Shown: piece by piece, positions 7,184 to 16,734 of the stretch
Layout of the letters: each line of letters opens with the position of its first letter
Numbering within the stretch: the first letter of the stretch is position 1
Assembly: GCA_014338185.1 (NCBI GenBank)
Contig: QUBV01000034.1
Coordinates: forward strand, 1-34,930
DNA length: 34,930 bases
Direction of reading: 5' to 3'
DNA from: Lysobacterales bacterium
GTDB lineage: Bacteria > Pseudomonadota > Gammaproteobacteria > Xanthomonadales > Rhodanobacteraceae
Program-made: the position numbers and the translations under genes
The notes under the pieces: model-generated
Databases searched by the model: none
Told to the model about the DNA's origin: nothing
Seen by the model: only the letters and a program-made list of their open reading frames with translations

Positions 7184-7842
7184 GGCTGGCGCGCGGGCGC
7201 GGCGTCGTCCACCTGCACGCGCAGGCCTTCGATGCGGACGTCGTGATAGTCGACCGATTCGGCCTGGAGCGCGGCGCTGGCGGGCGGCAGCCAGCGCGTG
7301 AGCGGCGCCTCGGGCGACCACTGCCGCAGCCACGTGGCAAGGTCGGCGCTGTTGTGCAGGCTCGCGCTGAGGCCGCGCGCGACCACTTGCCCGTCGTCGA
7401 CGAGGCGGCCATCGACGATGCGCAGGCTCAGGCGCAGATCCGGCACCGGCGCGTTGCCGGCCGGGCGCGCGCCGAGCCAGCGGCGCAGCACGCCGAGGTC
7501 GAGCACGGGTCGTTCGATCGTGAGCTCGTCGAGCGTGAGCGGCTGCGACCACAGCGTGCGCCACGGCAACTGCACGCGCAGCGCCTGCGCCTGCAGCAGC
7601 TGGCCGCCATCGCCGGTGTGCAGGCTCAGTGCCGGCAGCAGCGCGACGATGTGCGGCGTGTAGCGGAAGCTGGCGTGGCCGTGCAGGCGCAGGTCGAGAC
7701 CTGCGCTGCGCGCCTGCTCGACCAGCAGCGCGCTCACCTGCTCGGGCTGCAGCAGGTGTTGCAGCACGAGGCCGCCGCCGCCCGCGGCGAGCGCCAGCAG
7801 GCCCAGCGCGATGCGCCAGCGCCGGCGCTTGCGCTCAGCCAT
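7180..7842 (-). CDS. AsmA-like N-terminally anchored protein (short form)
   Basis: A 220-residue protein with a basic N terminus, one membrane anchor (about 9-28, [20 protein letters not shown]) and a periplasmic domain resembling the N-terminal part of AsmA/DUF748-type proteins. The resemblance is the alternating pattern ending in [20 protein letters not shown] and PVLDLGVL. Full AsmA proteins are around 600 residues, so this is a short representative or a lineage-specific relative. AsmA-like proteins act in envelope lipid homeostasis; the specific role here is unknown. The start overlaps the ftsY stop by eight bases, and its own stop overlaps mutY by four. It is therefore embedded in a translationally coupled ftsY-asmA-mutY-yggX operon. 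Confidence 0.7.
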   Translation of the reverse strand: MAERKRRRWRIALGLLALAAGGGGLVLQHLLQPEQVSALLVEQARSAGLDLRLHGHASFRYTPHIVALLPALSLHTGDGGQLLQAQALRVQLPWRTLWSQPLTLDELTIERPVLDLGVLRRWLGARPAGNAPVPDLRLSLRIVDGRLVDDGQVVARGLSASLHNSADLATWLRQWSPEAPLTRWLPPASAALQAESVDYHDVRIEGLRVQVDDAAPARQP

Positions 7843-8974
7843 GGCCGCCGAGCGTGTCGGGCAGCAGGCCGTCGACGAAGGCGGCGGCGTCGAACACGCG
7901 CAGGTCCTGGGCCTGCTCACCGAGGCCGACATAGCGGATCGGCAGGCCGAACTCGCGCGCGAGCGCGAACACGATGCCGCCCTTGGCGGTGCCGTCGAGC
8001 TTGGTCACGACCAGGCCGGTCACGCCGATCGCATCGCGGAACTGGCGGGTCTGGCTCAGCGCATTCTGGCCGGTGGTGCCGTCGAGCACGAGCAGCACCT
8101 CGTGTGGCGCGGCCGGATCGAGCTTGGCGAGGACGCGGCGGATCTTGGCCAGTTCGTCCATGAGCCCCGACTGGGTATGCAGGCGCCCGGCGGTGTCGGC
8201 GATGAGCACGTCCAGCTGGCGTGAGCGCGCGATCTGCAGCGCGTCGAAGATCACGCTGGCCGAATCCGCGCCCGAATCCTGCGCCACCACCGCGACCTCG
8301 TTGCGACGGCCCCAGGTCTGCAACTGCTCCACCGCAGCGGCGCGAAAGGTGTCGCCCGCGGCGAGCAGCAACGAACGGCCCTCGCCGCGCAGGCGGTGGG
8401 CGAGCTTGCCGATGGTGGTGGTCTTGCCCACGCCGTTGACGCCGACCACGAGGATCACGAACGGCCGCGTGGGCGCGATCGCGAGCGGCTGCGCGACCGC
8501 GGCGAGCCGTTGCAGCAGGTCGGCGCGCAGCGCCGCGAGCAGCGCCGCCACATCGGCGAATTCGCGCCTGCCGGCGCGGCGGCGCAGGTCGTCGACGATC
8601 TCGGTCGCGGTGGCGACGCCGACGTCGGCGCTGATGAGGCAGGTCTCCAGTTCGTCGAGAAAGGCATCGTCGAGCCTGGGATGGCGCACGAACACGCTGG
8701 CCAGGCCGCGCGCGAAGCCGCTGCCGGCGAGCCGCTCGCGCCAGCTGCGCCGCGCGGGTGCGGCCGCGGCGATGTCCTGCTCGAGCATGTCGATCGCCGC
8801 GGGCGTCGACGGCGGCACGGCCTCGGTCTCGAACGGTGCTTCCTCCAGCGGCAGCGGCGCCACCGTGGCGGCGTCCGCGACCGGCGCGCCGGGTGCGGGA
8901 TCGGGCGCGGCAGCCGCGGGCTCGCCGGGCCGGGTCGCGGCGGGCGCGGGTTTCTTGTTCCAGAACTTCAGCAT
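7835..8974 (-). CDS. ftsY: Signal recognition particle receptor FtsY
   Basis: A 379-residue SRP receptor GTPase that docks ribosome-SRP complexes at the membrane for co-translational insertion. Residues 1-75 are the alanine/proline/glutamate-rich acidic A domain, shorter than the E. coli one. The N domain (about 76-165) is followed by the G domain with the P-loop [10 protein letters not shown] (from 178), the Ras-like loop DTAGR (260-264) and the specificity motif [10 protein letters not shown] (324-333). The C-terminal [22 protein letters not shown] is the family's conserved end. The ATG at 8974 gives the expected MLKFW start; no strong ribosome binding site is visible. It is the first gene of the leftward operon and is divergent from rsmD, a common arrangement in gammaproteobacteria. 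Confidence 0.96.
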   Translation of the reverse strand: MLKFWNKKPAPAATRPGEPAAAAPDPAPGAPVADAATVAPLPLEEAPFETEAVPPSTPAAIDMLEQDIAAAAPARRSWRERLAGSGFARGLASVFVRHPRLDDAFLDELETCLISADVGVATATEIVDDLRRRAGRREFADVAALLAALRADLLQRLAAVAQPLAIAPTRPFVILVVGVNGVGKTTTIGKLAHRLRGEGRSLLLAAGDTFRAAAVEQLQTWGRRNEVAVVAQDSGADSASVIFDALQIARSRQLDVLIADTAGRLHTQSGLMDELAKIRRVLAKLDPAAPHEVLLVLDGTTGQNALSQTRQFRDAIGVTGLVVTKLDGTAKGGIVFALAREFGLPIRYVGLGEQAQDLRVFDAAAFVDGLLPDTLGGHG

Positions 8975-9041
8975 CGCGGGACGCTTGGGCGAGAATGCGA
9001 ACGGAAAATGCTAGCACCCTTCGTCCACCGGCACAGGCACG

Positions 9042-10152
<1,111 letters not shown>

Positions 10153-10241
10153 CATCACGCCACTGCGCGGCGAGGCGGCCGCGCCGCTGCCGCGAGCAGC
10201 CCGTTCCAGTACAGGCCCTACATCCCAAGGAGACATCCATC

Positions 10242-10757
10242 ATGCGCAATCCCACCAGCCTGCTCATCCTTGTCCTCGCCGCGACCTTCGCGCTGGGCGC
10301 CTGCAACCAGGGTCAGCAACCCGCGGCCGACCAGGCCGCCGCCGAGCAGAAGCCGCAGGTGCTGCCGGTGCCGACCAATCCAGCCGACAAGGCCGCGTGG
10401 AAGCAGTACCTCGTGAGCGTGGTCACCGCCAACATGCAGGGCGTGAAGTCGACGCGCCCGTACATGTACTTCGTGCCCGCGGGCGATGACGACACCACCA
10501 AGGCCGACCGCCAGAACCAGCTCGACAACGTGTCCATCGTCGTGCAGCGCGGTGTGCTGCCAGGCAACATGATGGCCTTCGGCGGTCCCGACTCGGCCGC
10601 GACCGCACAGCTCGTGGTCGATGCCTTCAAGGACGCGTCGGCGGGTTCGTTCAAGGACGTGGTGGTGCTGTTCGTGGGCGCGCCCGGCGACTTCGAGACC
10701 GTCAAGGCGGCGCTGGCCAGCTCGGGCGCCGAAGTGCGCGTGGTCGAGGCCAAGTAA
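10242..10757 (+). CDS. Putative lipoprotein, function unknown
   Basis: 171 residues with a lipoprotein signal peptide: MRNPTSLLILVLAATFALGAC, with the lipobox L18-G19-A20-Cys21. A Gln/Ala-rich linker follows (22-40). The mature domain (about 45-170) contains TRPYMYFVPAGDDD and ends in GAPGDFETVKAALASSGAEV, suggesting a compact alpha/beta fold. I do not recognise a named family, although lipoproteins of this kind occur in xanthomonads. An AAGGAG lies at 10228-10233, eight bases before the ATG, so translation is well supported. It stands alone, 89 bases after coaD and 124 before ggt. It is probably anchored to the inner face of the outer membrane. Confidence 0.85.
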   Translation: MRNPTSLLILVLAATFALGACNQGQQPAADQAAAEQKPQVLPVPTNPADKAAWKQYLVSVVTANMQGVKSTRPYMYFVPAGDDDTTKADRQNQLDNVSIVVQRGVLPGNMMAFGGPDSAATAQLVVDAFKDASAGSFKDVVVLFVGAPGDFETVKAALASSGAEVRVVEAK

Positions 10758-10881
10758 GTCGGCGCGGTCGTGGCCAGACGCGCCATGGGCGGACCATGAT
10801 GCGGGCGCGACAGGCGCAGGGAGCGGATCGGCGACGGGAGGCGACCCGCCCCAGTGGCGAACGACCGAGGGGAGGCAGATC

Positions 10882-12558
10882 GTGACATCACCGCGCGCGT
10901 TGTGGGTTTTGCTGTTGATGGCGGTGGCCGCGGGCGCGCTCGCGGCACCGGTCAAGCCCAGACAGGCGGCGATCGCGAGCGCGCATGTGCTCGCGACCGA
11001 GGCCGGCTTCGAGGTGCTCGGCAAGGGCGGCAACGCCTTCGATGCGGCGGTCGCGGTCGCGGCCACGCTCGCGGTGGTCGAGCCGCAGAGCTCGGGCATC
11101 GGCGGCGGCGGCCTGTTCCTGCTGCAGCGCGCGAGCGATGGCCACGAAGTCATGGTCGACGCGCGCGAGACCGCGCCCGCGGCAGTGGACATGCGCGACT
11201 ATCTCGGCGCCGACGGCAAGCCCGACCGCGCGCGCTCGATCAACGGCCCGTTGTCGGCCGGCATTCCCGGCGAGCCGGCCGGGCTGGTGTGGATCGCGCA
11301 GCGCTACGGCAAATTGCCGCTCAAGGTTTCGCTCGCACCGGCGATCCGCATCGCGCGCAATGGGTTCAAGCCCGACGGCCGCTTCCTCAAGGAAGTGGCG
11401 ATGCGCAAGGAAGTCATTGCGCGCTATCCGGCTTCGGCCGCGCTGTACCTGGTCAACGGCGAAGCACCCAAGCCGGGCTGGACCTTCCGCACGCCCGACT
11501 TGGCGCGCGTGCTCGAGCGCATCGCCGAACAGGGCAATGCGGGCTTCTACCAGGGCGATCTCGCGCGCACCCTGGTCGAGGGCGTGCGCGCCGCGGGTGG
11601 CAACTGGACGCTCGCCGACCTCGAACGGTACGAGGCCAAGGAACGCGCGCCGATCGCGTTCGACTACCGCGGCTGGCGCATCGTGACCGCCTCGCCACCG
11701 TCGTCGGGCGGGGTCGCGCTGGCGGAAATGCTCAATGTCCTGGGTGGCTACGAACTGGACCGGCTCGACAAGGTGCATCGCACCCACCTCATGGTCGAGG
11801 CGATGCGGCGCGCCTATCGCGACCGCGCCGAGTACCTGGGCGATCCGGATTTCGTACCGATGCCGATCGCGCGGCTCACCAGTGCCGACTATGCCGCGGG
11901 CCTGCGCGCGGGAATCCATCCCGACAAGGCCACGCCGAGCGAACTGCTGCCACCGTACCTGGCCGGCGAGCAGGGCAGCCACACCTCGCATTTTTCGATC
12001 ATCGACCGCGACGGCAACCTCGCCGCGGGCACCCAGACCGTGAACCTCATCTTCGGTTCGGGCCTGGTGGTCGCGGGCACCGGCTTCGTGCTCAACGACG
12101 AGATGGACGACTTCGCGCTGGTCGCGGGCAAGCCCAATGCATTTGGCCTGCTCGGTAACGAGCGCAATGCGCCGCGCCCGGGCAGCCGGCCGCTGTCGTC
12201 GATGTCGCCGACCTTCGTGATCGGTCCCGACCGCATCGGCGTGATCGGCACGCCCGGCGGCAGCCGCATCATCACCATGGTGCTCGAAGGCATCCTCGCC
12301 TTCATCGATGGCCAGCCACCCGCGCAGCTGGTGGCCAATGCGCGCTTTCACCACCAGTACCTGCCCGACGTGATCACCGCGGAGAAGGGCGCATTCAGCG
12401 CGGCCGAAACCAAGGCCCTGGAGGCGATGGGCCACCAGGTGCACGAGTCCGACCGGCGCTGGGGCTTCATGAACGTGGTGAGCTGGGACCGCCGCAGCGG
12501 CAAGCTGCAGGCCGCCGCCGATCCGCGCGGCGAATCTGGCAGCGGGGTGGTGCGCTAG
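10882..12558 (+). CDS. ggt: Gamma-glutamyltranspeptidase precursor
   Basis: A 558-residue exported N-terminal-nucleophile hydrolase that cleaves the gamma-glutamyl bond of glutathione and related compounds in the periplasm. The start is a GTG with GAGGGGAGG six bases upstream. It is followed by a signal peptide (about 1-20, ALWVLLLMAVAAGALAAP). The large subunit shows GGNAFDAAVAVA and SGIGGGGLFLL. Autocleavage is expected before Thr368 in HTSHFSIIDRDGN, which becomes the N terminus of the small subunit. The small subunit then carries RPLSSMSPTFV and IGTPGGSRIITMV, the gamma-glutamyl binding segment. The length is normal. The next gene starts on the base after the stop codon, so this heads a three-gene operon. 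Confidence 0.95.
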   Translation: MTSPRALWVLLLMAVAAGALAAPVKPRQAAIASAHVLATEAGFEVLGKGGNAFDAAVAVAATLAVVEPQSSGIGGGGLFLLQRASDGHEVMVDARETAPAAVDMRDYLGADGKPDRARSINGPLSAGIPGEPAGLVWIAQRYGKLPLKVSLAPAIRIARNGFKPDGRFLKEVAMRKEVIARYPASAALYLVNGEAPKPGWTFRTPDLARVLERIAEQGNAGFYQGDLARTLVEGVRAAGGNWTLADLERYEAKERAPIAFDYRGWRIVTASPPSSGGVALAEMLNVLGGYELDRLDKVHRTHLMVEAMRRAYRDRAEYLGDPDFVPMPIARLTSADYAAGLRAGIHPDKATPSELLPPYLAGEQGSHTSHFSIIDRDGNLAAGTQTVNLIFGSGLVVAGTGFVLNDEMDDFALVAGKPNAFGLLGNERNAPRPGSRPLSSMSPTFVIGPDRIGVIGTPGGSRIITMVLEGILAFIDGQPPAQLVANARFHHQYLPDVITAEKGAFSAAETKALEAMGHQVHESDRRWGFMNVVSWDRRSGKLQAAADPRGESGSGVVR

Positions 12559-13428
12559 ATGGGCCCGCGGCTGTGGTCGATCTCGGGCAACTCGCAGAAG
12601 CTCGACGGCGGCGCGATGTTCGGCAACGCACCCAAGGCGGTGTGGCAGCAGTGGATCGCCGCCGACGAGGCCAACCGCATCCCGCTCGCGTGCCGCGCCA
12701 TGCTCGTCACCGGGCTCGATGGCAAGAACGTGCTGTTCGACAGCGGCATCGGCGCGTTCTTCGAGCCGCGCCTGCGCGAACGCTATGGCGTGGTCGAGCC
12801 GCAGCATGTGCTGCTGGAGTCGCTGCGGCAGGCCGGCTTCGACCATGGCGACATCGACGCGGTGGTGCTCTCGCACCTGCACTTCGACCATGTGGGCGGC
12901 CTGCTCGCGCCCTGGCGGCAAGGCCAGCCCCCGCAGTTGCTGTTTCCGCGGGCGCGCTTCATCGTGAGCGAGGAGGCGTGGCAGCGCGCACTGCAGCCGC
13001 ATCCGCGCGACCGCGCCTCGTTCATCGCCGAACTGCCACCGCTGCTTGAGGCATCGGGGCGACTGGAGCGGGTCGGCGGCGAACACAGCGCCACGCTCGG
13101 TCCACGCGTGTTCCTGCATCGCTCCCATGGCCACACGCCCGGGCTCATGCTCGCCGAGGTGCGCGGTGGGCAGGGCGCGATCGTGTTCTGCGCCGATCTG
13201 ATCCCGGGCCGGCCCTGGGTGCACCTGCCGATCACGATGGGCTATGACCGCTGCCCGGAACTGCTCATCGACGAAAAGCGCGCGTTCCTCGACCAGATGA
13301 TCGAGCGCGGCACGCGGATGTTCTTCACCCATGACCCGCATTGCGCGGCCGCGGGCGTGCTGCGCGACGACAAGGGCCGCTACAGCGCGGTTGCGGAGCA
13401 GGCCGAACTCGCCGGCGAGGTGCTGTGA
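12559..13428 (+). CDS. Metallo-beta-lactamase-fold hydrolase
   Basis: A 289-residue zinc hydrolase. The metal ligands are visible: HLHFDH at 106-111, His in SHGHTPG (about 189-194), Asp in CADLIPGR and a final His in FFTHDPH. It lacks a signal peptide. The overall layout (an N-terminal [11 protein letters not shown] segment and the HLHFDHVGG motif) resembles the AHL-lactonase/MBL hydrolase group, but sequence alone does not establish lactonase activity. The ATG directly follows the ggt stop and its own stop overlaps the next start by one base (TGATG), so all three genes are almost certainly one transcript. A role in handling a thioester or glutathione-derived product alongside GGT is possible but speculative. 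Confidence 0.85.
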   Translation: MGPRLWSISGNSQKLDGGAMFGNAPKAVWQQWIAADEANRIPLACRAMLVTGLDGKNVLFDSGIGAFFEPRLRERYGVVEPQHVLLESLRQAGFDHGDIDAVVLSHLHFDHVGGLLAPWRQGQPPQLLFPRARFIVSEEAWQRALQPHPRDRASFIAELPPLLEASGRLERVGGEHSATLGPRVFLHRSHGHTPGLMLAEVRGGQGAIVFCADLIPGRPWVHLPITMGYDRCPELLIDEKRAFLDQMIERGTRMFFTHDPHCAAAGVLRDDKGRYSAVAEQAELAGEVL

Positions 13429-14138
13429 TGGCCCGCCGCCGCAAGCAAGGTCGCGGGCGGCGCACGCTCATCGTCGCGCTCGCGCTGGCGCTGATCGGGG
13501 TGGCCGTGTGGCAGTACCTGCAGCGCCACCCCGGCAGCTGGCCGGCGTGGCCGCTGGCGACGACACCACACGCGGGCGACGCGCCGGCCGTGGCCGCGGA
13601 TGCACCCGATCCGGCCAACGAAGGGCGTCGCGTGCGGGTGGCGGGGGTACTGCGCGCGAGCGCACCGGCACGCGATCGCGAGCTGGGCATCAGCGTCGAC
13701 GCTCCGGTGCTGCTGCGCACGGTGCAGATGCGCCAGTGGCTCGAACGCTGCGACGCGCAGCAGTGCCATTACGCGCTGGGATGGGCGGACCAGCCGGTCG
13801 ATTCGAGCCGTTTCCGCGATCCGGCGGGGCATGCCAACGCGGCCGCCTGGCCGCTGCGCAGCGCGCGCTTCGTCGCCGGTGAACTGCGCCTGGGTGCCTT
13901 CGTGGTCGACCCGGCGCTGCTGCCGCGTGATGCGCCGGGCACGCCATGGCCGGTGACGCTGGCGCAGCTGCCGCCCAACCTCGTCGCAAGTTTCCGCAGT
14001 GAGGGCGGCGAGCTGCTCACGGGCGACCCGGCGCGGCCCGCGGTGGGTGACCTGCGCGTGCGCTTTGCGGTGGTGGCGGGCGGTCCGCTGGCACTGAGCG
14101 GCGTGCAGCGCGGCGGGCGGCTCGTGGCCGGACCCTGA
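13428..14138 (+). CDS. TMEM43-like membrane-anchored protein, C-terminally short
   Basis: 236 residues. A very basic N terminus leads into one membrane helix (about 13-31, TLIVALALALIGVAVWQYL), then a non-cytoplasmic domain. That domain matches the TMEM43 family pattern in RVAGVLRASAPARDRELGIS, the QMRQW block, WADQPVDSSRF and the later LRLGAFVVDPALL. Canonical TMEM43 proteins of eukaryotes and bacteria are longer and end in several membrane helices; none is present here. The protein stops at GRLVAGP with no frameshift evident downstream. The function of bacterial members is not known. It overlaps the MBL hydrolase stop by one base and is the last gene of the ggt operon. Confidence 0.72.
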   Translation: MARRRKQGRGRRTLIVALALALIGVAVWQYLQRHPGSWPAWPLATTPHAGDAPAVAADAPDPANEGRRVRVAGVLRASAPARDRELGISVDAPVLLRTVQMRQWLERCDAQQCHYALGWADQPVDSSRFRDPAGHANAAAWPLRSARFVAGELRLGAFVVDPALLPRDAPGTPWPVTLAQLPPNLVASFRSEGGELLTGDPARPAVGDLRVRFAVVAGGPLALSGVQRGGRLVAGP

Positions 14139-14162
14139 GCCGACCCCGGCAGTGGCCAAGGC

Positions 14163-14191
14163 TGGACAAGCCGCACACTTGCGGCTGTAGT
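14163..14191 (+). promoter_or_regulatory. Candidate sigma-70 promoter for the MAPEG gene, with palindromic spacer
   Basis: TGGACA (14163-14168, 5/6 match to the -35 consensus) and TGTAGT (14186-14191, 4/6 match to the -10) are separated by exactly 17 bases. The inverted repeat AGCCGC/GCGGCT (14169-14174 and 14181-14186) fills the spacer. It could be an operator, or alternatively a weak terminator hairpin for the preceding operon. The ATG follows 34 bases after the -10. Confidence 0.4.
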
Positions 14192-14225
14192 GCGCGCAAT
14201 CCCCAGTCCAGTCCAGGAGCGCTCC

Positions 14226-14618
14226 ATGCACATCACCGGCATCTACGTGGCGCTGGCCACGCTGCTCGTCATCGCCTTGTCGCTGGGCGTGTCGCTGCGG
14301 CGCAGGCAGGTCAAGGTCGGCCTCGGCTCGGGCGGCGACACCACGCTGCTGCAACGCATCCGCGCCCATGCCAATGCGCTGGAATACCTGCCGCTGTCGC
14401 TGTTGCTGCTGCTGTGCCTGGAACTGGGGCAGGCACCAGGGGCGTGGCTGCATGCCTGCGGCAGCACGCTGATCGTGGCGCGCATCCTGCATGCGGTCGG
14501 ACTGTTCCACAGCGCCGGCACCAGCTTCGGGCGCCTGTTCGGCACCTTGCTGACCTGGGGCGTGATGCTGGCGATGGCGGCCCTGCTGCTGTGGCGCGCG
14601 CTCGTGCCGGCGGGCTGA
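14226..14618 (+). CDS. MAPEG family membrane protein
   Basis: A 130-residue integral membrane protein with four predicted helices (about 4-24, 54-72, 76-94 and 104-124). It belongs to the membrane-associated eicosanoid/glutathione metabolism family, shown by the loop RIRAHANALEYLPLSLLLLL with its conserved HxNxxEY core, and by ARILHAVGL in helix three. Members are glutathione transferases or peroxidases in the inner membrane; many bacterial ones are uncharacterised. The ATG at 14226 has CAGGAG nearby upstream. It has its own candidate promoter and converges on a Nudix gene. Its position just after a ggt operon puts two glutathione-linked genes side by side, which may be coincidental. Confidence 0.88.
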   Translation: MHITGIYVALATLLVIALSLGVSLRRRQVKVGLGSGGDTTLLQRIRAHANALEYLPLSLLLLLCLELGQAPGAWLHACGSTLIVARILHAVGLFHSAGTSFGRLFGTLLTWGVMLAMAALLLWRALVPAG

Positions 14619-14625
14619 GGCGCAC

Positions 14626-15162
14626 TCAGCGCGCGAACCCGGCGGCGTGGTCGAGCATGTACAGGCCCGCGAAGATCTTGGGATCGACCGAGCGGCCTTC
14701 GCGCAGCAGCTGCTGCAGCCACGCCATCACCTCACGCCGTGGCACCTCGTGCACGATGATCTGCTCGGTGTCGTCGCCGCCGCCGGAATCGATGCGGTGC
14801 AGGTCGCGTGCGAGCACGAAGGCAAGGATCTCGTTGCTCATGCCGGCCGAGGTCGGGCCGGCCATGAGGAACTCGATGCGCTCGGCGTGGTAGCCGGTTT
14901 CCTCGACGAGTTCGCGCCGCGCGGCCTCGATCGCGTCCTCGTCGGCATGGTGGGCGACATCGCCGACGAGGCCGGCCGGCATCTCGATCGTCATGCACTG
15001 GATCGCGGGCCGGAACTGCTCGACGAACAGCAGCTTGTCCTCGTCGGTGAGCGCGATGATCATCACGCCGCCGCCCGGATTGGTGCGCTCGGCATATTCC
15101 CAGCGGCCACTCTTCATGAGCCGCAGCCAGATGCCGTTGCAAAGAGTCTGGGTTTGGGTCAT
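14626..15162 (-). CDS. Nudix hydrolase, ADP-ribose pyrophosphatase type
   Basis: A 178-residue cytoplasmic hydrolase of nucleoside diphosphate-linked substrates. It shows MPAGLVGD leading into the Nudix box, whose catalytic half ARRELVEETGY is intact (REL at 83-85, EE at 87-88, Gly90). The first half differs from the consensus G-x5-E: seven residues separate Gly67 from Glu75. FVEQFRPA (47-54) and the C-terminal layout resemble the ADP-sugar pyrophosphatase (NudF-like) group, so ADP-ribose or a related sugar nucleotide is a reasonable substrate guess. The start at 15162 has AGGAAAG upstream; a longer frame to 15240 is unsupported. It is divergent from the beta-propeller gene with 72 bases between the starts. 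Confidence 0.9.
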   Translation of the reverse strand: MTQTQTLCNGIWLRLMKSGRWEYAERTNPGGGVMIIALTDEDKLLFVEQFRPAIQCMTIEMPAGLVGDVAHHADEDAIEAARRELVEETGYHAERIEFLMAGPTSAGMSNEILAFVLARDLHRIDSGGGDDTEQIIVHEVPRREVMAWLQQLLREGRSVDPKIFAGLYMLDHAAGFAR

Positions 15163-15234
15163 CGTTGACGGCTTTCCTGAACTTTTCCGGTCGCCTGCAG
15201 GTCTGCGAGCGGCCTGTTCCGTCGCGAGGTCCCC

Positions 15235-16692
15235 ATGCATATCCGCAGCATTCTATGCGCATTTGCGCTACTGGTTGGTGGCGTCCTGTCGGCGCAGCCT
15301 GCGCCAAAGGCACTCACTCCTGACCAGTTGACGCAGGCCCAGATCGGCGAAATCGACTCGGCCGAGACGCTGTTGCGCCTGGCGGCGACCTACAAGGAAA
15401 CCCCCGACTACCGGCGCATGAGCTGGGCGTTGGAGCAACTGCTGCGGTTGCGTCCCAACGCGGGCGAAATGCGCCTGGCGCTGGCCACGAGCTACGCGAT
15501 GATGGGTGAGAAAACCAAGACCTACGACACCCTGCTCAAGCTGCAGCAGGCCGGTTATGGCTTCGACCTCGCCAACAACCCCAACTTCACCAAGGTCGCG
15601 GACACGAAGGTGTGGGAGTACATCGTCGAGCAGCTGGCCATCAACCTGCGGCCGTTCGGTGAAGGCAAGGTCATGTTCGAACTGCCCGGCGGCGACCATC
15701 TGTTCGATTCGATCGCCTACGACCCCAAGCGCCAGCAGTTCCTCGTGGGCAGCGTGCGCGACGGCTCGATCCTGCGGCTGAGTCGCGATGGTCGTCCAGC
15801 TGCCTTCATCCAGCCCGACGCCAGCAACGGCTTGTGGAGCATCTACGCGATGGCGGTCGACGCCGCCGATGACGCGCTGTACGTGGCCAGCACATCGTCG
15901 GTGTACTTCAAGGGCTTCAAGCAGGAGGACTACGGCAAGGCCGGAGTTTTCAAGTTCTCGCTGGCCGACGGCAAGCTGCTGGACAAGTACGTGCTCACGC
16001 CCGATGGGGCCCCGCAGACGTTGTCGAGCATCGCGGTCGGGGCGCGCGGCGAGGTGTTCGCTGCGGACGGCCTGCGCAACATCATCTATCGGGTCGATGG
16101 CGGCCGGCTCAAGCCATTGCTCGCCAACCCGCGCCTGACCAGCCTGCGCGGCCTGGCTGCCAGCGGCAATGGCCGCTTCCTGTACTTCGCCGACTACACC
16201 ATGGGCGTGTTCGGCATCGATCTCGCAGCCGGACGCGCCTTCGACGTGCGCTATGACCCGGCCAAGCTCGCGCTCGGCGGCATCGATGGCGTGTCCTGGT
16301 ACGACAACCACCTCATCGTGATCCAGAATGGCATGACACCGCATCGCGTGATGCGCCTGGCGCTGAGCAGGGATGGGCGCACGGTCATCGGCGCGACGCC
16401 GCTCGACGCGGGCCACCCGCAGCTCACCTTGCCCACCTACGGCACCGTGACGGGCGATTTTCTCTACTACATCGCCAACAGCCAGAAGAACCAGTACGAC
16501 GATTTCGGCGTGCCCCGCGATCTGGCCAAGATCAAGCCGGTGGCGATCTTCCGCACCGACCTGCGTTTTGGCTGGGACGCCAGCAAGCACGAGTCGCTGT
16601 CGCAGGCCGCCACCGAGATCAGCAAGTCGATGCCCGGCAGCGGACGTTTCTCCAACGTCGAAGGCGGCTCCACCTCGGTGACCGGCAACTGA
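15235..16692 (+). CDS. Exported TPR plus SMP-30/NHL-like beta-propeller protein
   Basis: 485 residues with a signal peptide (about 1-20, ILCAFALLVGGVLSAQ). A helical segment with one or two tetratricopeptide-like units follows (about 40-110, YRRMSWALEQLLRLRPNAGE and LALATSYAMMGEKTKTYDTL). The rest, about 140-455, is a beta-propeller: repeated blades such as FDSIAYDPKRQQFLVGSVRD, SSIAVGARGEVFAADGLRN and LRGLAASGNGRFLYFADYT are characteristic of SMP-30/gluconolactonase-like or NHL folds. No catalytic metal site can be assigned with confidence. It is probably periplasmic. The ATG at 15235 has GAGG nearby. It stands alone; its end converges on the exonuclease gene with a strong GC hairpin between them. 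Confidence 0.8.
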   Translation: MHIRSILCAFALLVGGVLSAQPAPKALTPDQLTQAQIGEIDSAETLLRLAATYKETPDYRRMSWALEQLLRLRPNAGEMRLALATSYAMMGEKTKTYDTLLKLQQAGYGFDLANNPNFTKVADTKVWEYIVEQLAINLRPFGEGKVMFELPGGDHLFDSIAYDPKRQQFLVGSVRDGSILRLSRDGRPAAFIQPDASNGLWSIYAMAVDAADDALYVASTSSVYFKGFKQEDYGKAGVFKFSLADGKLLDKYVLTPDGAPQTLSSIAVGARGEVFAADGLRNIIYRVDGGRLKPLLANPRLTSLRGLAASGNGRFLYFADYTMGVFGIDLAAGRAFDVRYDPAKLALGGIDGVSWYDNHLIVIQNGMTPHRVMRLALSRDGRTVIGATPLDAGHPQLTLPTYGTVTGDFLYYIANSQKNQYDDFGVPRDLAKIKPVAIFRTDLRFGWDASKHESLSQAATEISKSMPGSGRFSNVEGGSTSVTGN

Positions 16693-16698
16693 GGCCGC

Positions 16699-16720
16699 GC
16701 GCGCGGCATGCGCCGCGCGC
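16699..16720. terminator. GC-only hairpin between convergent genes
   Basis: A perfect 9-bp stem (GCGCGCGGC at 16699-16707 with GCCGCGCGC at 16712-16720) closes a four-base loop ATGC. It lies seven to forty bases from both converging stop codons. There is no T-run on either side, so it is not a standard intrinsic terminator, but it could block readthrough or stabilise the 3' ends. Confidence 0.4.
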
Positions 16721-16734
16721 ACGCACCACCAGCA

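Noticed and set aside
10888..13341. Minus-strand open frame of over 800 codons opposite ggt and the MBL hydrolase
   Set aside because: Antisense shadow of two certain genes; no domain features, and His/Arg/Ala-rich composition.
12559..13428. Naming the MBL-fold protein as an AHL lactonase (quorum quenching)
   Set aside because: The HxHxDH layout is shared by many hydrolases. Nothing in the sequence or neighbours establishes lactone substrates, so only the fold is called.
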